Assembly (NCBI GenBank): GCA_958295665.1 | Contig: OY282559.1 | Location: 135,697,241 to 135,761,240 of the forward strand | Length of the DNA: 64,000 nt | Direction: 5' to 3' | Source: Tipula vernalis | Taxonomy: Eukaryota > Arthropoda > Insecta > Diptera > Tipulidae | Part shown: positions 59,881-64,000 of the stretch, piece after piece | Layout of the letters: every line of letters begins with the position of its first letter | Position numbering within the stretch: position 1 is the first letter of the stretch | Translations under genes and position numbers: made by a program | The notes under the pieces: generated by a model | Database searches by the model: none | The model's input: only the letters and a program-made list of their open reading frames with translations | What the model was told of the DNA's origin: nothing

Positions 59881-60606
59881 TAATTTGTCTCAATCAGAAA
59901 AAATCGATATTGGCGCTGATTTCTTTTTAAAATTTACAAATGTCAACGATTGGTTGCAATCGCTTAACAACGCTTATTTATATTTAGAAAAGCGTTTTTC
60001 CACCTCCACATATATTAAAACCCTGAAAACAAGTGCAATTTGATTTTTGAACGTTTATATTGTATTATACTAAGGAATTCATCTGCAATTAACCATATTT
60101 GGCAAGAATTTTATAATACATAGAAATAAGAGAGGGCTCTACTCATGAAGAATACCTAAGTAACGGAAGGCCAGTTGTCAAAATGACCAAGACAATTTAT
60201 TTAATTTTAAAACAACATCGGAATGCTAAACTTCAACCATTTTATTCAAAAGTTAAATGTTTTGTATTTTTTTTTAAATACTTGTATCTTTTAGACCCTG
60301 CTTTGTAAAGACATATAAAATGATTAACATTAAATTTTAACCAGGGAGCCTTAGACATTCACGTCGACGAACGTCTGTTTTTTCTTCATGAAAATAGAAA
60401 ATATAAATTAAATTAAATTAAATTTCGTAATATTTAATACGGAGGGACGAAACACAGAGATTTTCTGCCATAAAGGGGAAAATTTCTTTACCGGAATTAA
60501 ACTAGATAAAAGAAAAAAGAAGAAAACATTAAAAGAATTGTGCTTACAAAATTTGGACCTGCTGGTGGCGGTGTAACCACAGCGAGGCAGCAAATTTAAA
60601 TATAAA
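59881..60606. other. noncoding stretch, LINE 5' UTR at its end
   Basis: AT-rich until about 60540. Then TTGGACCTGCTGGTGGCGG and AACCACAGCGAGGCAGC raise the GC level, as expected at the 5' UTR of the LINE that follows. The exact 5' end is not determinable. Confidence 0.4.
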
Positions 60607-62137
60607 ATGCGGAAAAAAAAATTGGTGGACAGCCATCTTTGGACGAGAAAACCCTGAGCTTCATTACTAAGCTTATAAGCAAAAATATTAGCAAATCATT
60701 GGAAATATTTAAAAGTGACATTCTAAACCAAATCAGTGTCAATAACCCGGCCTTACCCGTAGAATCTACCACCTATAATACACCAGACGGAACCAACAAC
60801 CCGTCAAATAGCCAAACAAATGCATCATACGAGGCCACTATTAAAAACGGTCCAACGAAGTGGGCAGCCCCTCAACGTCAAGCGTCGAAAAGACTAAGAG
60901 AGTGCGTAAGAACAGCGATACCCCAGAGAATGATGTCTCACATGCCGTCAAAATGATGCTGGACAACAGCTCTGACTTTGAATACACCGATTCGGAAACG
61001 GATAACGTAGTCTTCCCAAGCAGTCGAATTGGCGGACAATTTAACAGATTAAAGTTTGACGTACCTGCTGATAAGGTCAATATGGACACTGGAAGGAAAG
61101 CCGCAACCAGAGTCGCTAAACCACCCCCAATAATTTTAAAAGGGTTCGACTCGTCAAAAATTAACTTAATCAGAGAAATTACAGGAAAACTTACCGGCAC
61201 CCTGCTCAAGGTGTACTCTAGCAGCACGATAATTTACGCAACCAATCTTGAAAACCACCAACTACTGGTAGCGGAACTCAAAAAAATAAACATGAATTTC
61301 TTCACATACATCCAAAAAAACCAAAGACCAAAAGTGATGTTGATGAAGGGTATCCATCAGGATACAGACACGGATGAAATCAAAGCTGAATTAGGAAAAA
61401 AAGGGCTAGCGGTGCAAAACGTGTACCCCATAAACAAAATGATCAAGGAGAACGACGGCTCGGAGAAGCAAATTAAATTACCCTGCTTTACGGTGTCCTT
61501 TGCGGATGATACCAAATATGCAGACATAAATATGACCAACGGTTGCTGCGGCTACAAAATCAGTTGGGAAAACAAAAGAAAAATCCCCATAGCACAGTGC
61601 CGTAAATGTCAAGGATTCGGGCATGTTGCTGCTGGGTGCAGCATGCAATACAAATGTGTGAAGTGCGCCGGATCACACCTACCAGGTGCCTGTCCAAGAA
61701 ATGAAGATAAATCAGTCCCAGTGAAATGCGGCAACTGTGGCGGAGGACACGTGGCCAGCTTCTTTGAATGTCCAGAGAGGCAAAAAAGACTTGGTAAGCT
61801 AACTAAACCTAATCTAGTAAATACAAACAATGTAAACAATGCTCAGCCCAAAACTTTTGAATCTAACTATGTCAAAAAAGGTGTCTCTTATGCCGATTTT
61901 CTCAAACCCAAACCGAGCCAGGGGCCTTCAGCTCTTAACGTACCACATTTTTCGGAGCCATCTGGAGCGAGTAGTATTCTTGGAGAGTTCTTTGCAAAGT
62001 CACATGAACTCTTCGGCATGAGCTTTACCTCGCTCACAAGCCACGTATCCAAATTTTTAATACATCTAAATAATATCCAGGACGTAGCCAGCCAAAAGGC
62101 TGCGTACCTCAATTTCGTAGTACAATTCCTGCAATGA
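60607..62137 (+). pseudogene. LINE ORF1, Gag-like with three zinc knuckles
   Basis: A likely start is ATG 60607, but a run of nine A directly after it throws the frame. The N-terminal part reads SLDEKTLSFITKLISKNISK in another frame, and near 60860 the frame changes again to that of the long open stretch (to TGA 62135-62137). That stretch has an acidic segment (SSDFEYTDSETDNVVF) and then the PRE_C2HC-type region PPPIILKGFDSSKINLIREI, NFFTYIQKNQRPKVMLMKGI and LAVQNVYPINKMI. Three cysteine knuckles follow: CRKCQGFGHVAAGC (CX2CX4HX4C), CVKCAGSHLPGAC and CGNCGGGHVASFFEC. Proteins of this type bind the element RNA. The stop overlaps the ORF2 start as ATGA. Confidence 0.88.
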
Positions 62138-64000
62138 AGATTGTCACCTTAAATTGCAATAGCCTAATCAGTAATGCCCGTCGCCAGGAGCTATCGGTAT
62201 TCCTCAATCAACATAAACCAAGCATAGTGTGCCTAAACGAGACCAGACTAAACGACCGACACTCGCTTTTTTTCGAAAATTATATCATACGCAGAACAAA
62301 TTCCAAAATTAAGAGATCCGGAGGTACGGCGATCCTAGTCTGAGACAACATAAAACATTCATCGCCGAGGGCCTATATACGGGACAGTTTAGTTGCTACC
62401 ACTGTAATTGTGGGGGAAGGAGACGAATCTTTCGTACTAGTCTCTGCCTATTTTTGGAAGGTTGTAACCGAAGACCTACACAGTTTGATTAGCACTCACC
62501 CACGCGTCGTCGTCTGTGGCGACTTTAACGCTCACCATCATTCATGGGGTTGCTTGACAATCAACAGCAGCGGCCGGACACTCTCGGAATACTGCCAATT
62601 TAGGAATATCAACATTCACTTTCCTCCCGTGGGAACACGCGGGGATGCAGTACTTGACCTGGTCTTGGCAAAGGAAGTAGACATTGATGAAGACGTCACG
62701 GTGCTGAATGAGTTCTGCTCTGACCATATGCCAGTAGTCTTTCACACCTTGGATCGGTTCGACCTGTTCCAAAGTCCAGACGGTGTAAGAATACTGGACT
62801 ACAAAAACGGTGACTGGCCTTGCTATAGGCATTATATTCATCAAAAAGTTGCCCCGCTCAACGAACAGCCAATCGATTCAACGGATGAAATCGACCGAAG
62901 AGTTCATAAACTCACAACAATCATGGGAATAGCCACGGATAAATTTGTGCCTCTGATGGAGAATAGGACCAGACCGCTACCTGCTCATATAGTCCAACTG
63001 ATCAAACTAAGGAACTATTATAGAAACAAACACCGATATTGGCCGGCATTATACACCACGAAACTAATAAATCGAACTACGAGGCTTGTGCACGAAAAAA
63101 TCAGCCAGTTTCGCCAAGAAAGAATAAACGAGAAACTCAGAAGCGTAAACCCAGACAAGTCAAATATATTTAAATACATAAGAACTCTGAGACCAACAAC
63201 AAAACTAAATACGGTGCTAGACGGCCCTGACGGCCCGGTCATTGATCCTGCAATAATTGCCAATAAGGTAGCAGACTACTACCAAACGATATTCAGTGAG
63301 AGGGCACGTACCGAGGATCAGGGAATAATAGACCAGGCGGACGGATTTATTACAAATCAAAGATTGCCATTTACGGTATATCCTGAAGCGACAAATGCCG
63401 CAGAGATGTCAAGCATTGTACGACAGTTAAAGAATAAAAAATCGCCGGGGATAGATGGAATCTCTAACGGGGCAATCAAAAACCTACCAATCTCGGCTAT
63501 CGTACAGCTGGTACAAATCACAAATGCTATTCTGGTTTATGCCTATTTCCCCAAAAGTTGGAAGCTCTCTAAGGTGGTAGCAATTCCCAAAACCGGCAAA
63601 CCATGCACCCCGGAAAACACGAGGCCCATAAGTCTGTTGTGCGGACTCAGTAAACTGGTGGAAAGAGTGATCTATCGTAGGCTCTGGTCGGCGGTTCAGC
63701 ACTTGATCCCGGTGGAGCAGTTTGGCTTTGTTTGCCATAGGTCGACAACGGACGCAATGATGCGTCTCTTGAATGACCTCAAACGAGCCAAGTCACGTCG
63801 CAAGATCACGGCGGTAGCATTCTTGGACATCCAGAAAGCATTCGATTCGGTATGGCACAAGGGCCTCATATACAAATTAATTAAATGTGGAGCCAATCCA
63901 GCGCTCATCGCACTACTTAACTCATACCTAGGAGAAAGGGAGTTCTTTGTCTGCGTGAATAATAGGCATAACTCGGAAACGAAACAAATATCAGCAGGAG
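62134..64000 (+). pseudogene. LINE ORF2, endonuclease and reverse transcriptase, one stop, partial
   Basis: Starts at ATG 62134, overlapping the ORF1 stop by ATGA, which suggests translation by termination-reinitiation. The endonuclease shows KIVTLNCNSLISNARRQEL (first Asn), IVCLNETRLNDRH (catalytic Glu), VVVCGDFNAHHHSWG (GDFN) and FCSDHMPVVFHT (SDH). A TGA at 62341-62343, in the position after GGTAILV, interrupts it; it could derive from CGA by one transition. Beyond it the frame is open to the window edge. RT begins with LKNKKSPGIDGISNGAIKN, SWKLSKVVAIPKTGK, NTRPISLLCGLSKLVERVIY and VAFLDIQKAFDSVWHKGLIY, with the first catalytic aspartate. The FADD box and C-terminus are outside the window. 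Confidence 0.9.

Larger units (their letters stand above)
60607..64000 (+). mobile_element. Jockey-group LINE, nearly intact, runs off the window
   Basis: Two consecutive ORFs, ORF1 Gag-like and ORF2 endonuclease plus RT, in the standard order and with noticeably higher GC than the flanks. The only visible lesions are two frame problems near the start of ORF1 and a single stop in ORF2. The 3' end lies beyond 64000. It is the least damaged element in the window and so probably the youngest. Confidence 0.9.

Overview
This is a eukaryotic, very probably insect, chromosome segment: AT-rich, intron/intergenic in character, with no bacterial operons. It is packed with decayed transposable elements of the kinds usual in arthropods (piggyBac, BEL/Pao, Gypsy, Penelope, Jockey- and I/LOA-type LINEs, a Helentron, MITEs). 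The element mix and short-unit satellites would fit a fly, but species is not determined. I see no convincing host gene except one possible terminal exon at 11871-12238. I found no tRNA or rRNA gene.

Layout. 1-3.7 kb: noncoding DNA with a minus-strand BEL/Pao pol relic. 3.7-10.5 kb: a piggyBac-like transposon bounded by TTAA-type termini. Its transposase is split by a nested insertion made of two Helitron-like (mini-me/HINE-like) copies enclosing a 159-bp satellite, and by a second block with interleaved inverted repeats. 10.8-11.8 kb: the 3' part of a Penelope-like element with a GIY-YIG endonuclease and a hammerhead-ribozyme-like motif. 14.8-16.0 kb: CA-rich degenerate repeats and a hAT-like MITE. 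16.9-19.1 kb: about 310 copies of TATAAAG. 19.9-21.7 kb: Gypsy gag-pol relic abutting a minus-strand I/LOA-type LINE (21.7-23.9 kb). 24.2 kb: a second MITE. 26.4-30.5 kb: a foldback-like structure with a coding core, followed by a tandem array that reverses orientation. 31.2-38.3 kb: LINE fragments and a plus-strand BEL/Pao with a duplicated RT segment. 39.1-43.8 kb: a minus-strand BEL/Pao carrying gag, pol and an env-like region. 48.0-53.7 kb: a Helentron (Rep, PIF1-like helicase, endonuclease) with its own nested insertion. 55.9-57.5 kb: a second Gypsy pol relic. 59-59.9 kb: AT-rich degenerate repeat. 60.6 kb to the right edge: a well-preserved Jockey-group LINE running out of the window.

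Almost every coding block is broken by stops and frameshifts, so most are fossils. The freshest element is the LINE at the right edge, with a single in-frame stop in the visible ORF2. The Helentron and the mini-me/HINE-like copies share a GTCT-type microsatellite. This makes an autonomous/non-autonomous relationship plausible but unproven. The nesting gives a relative order: the piggyBac predates its Helitron-like insert, and the Helentron predates the 480-bp insertion inside it.
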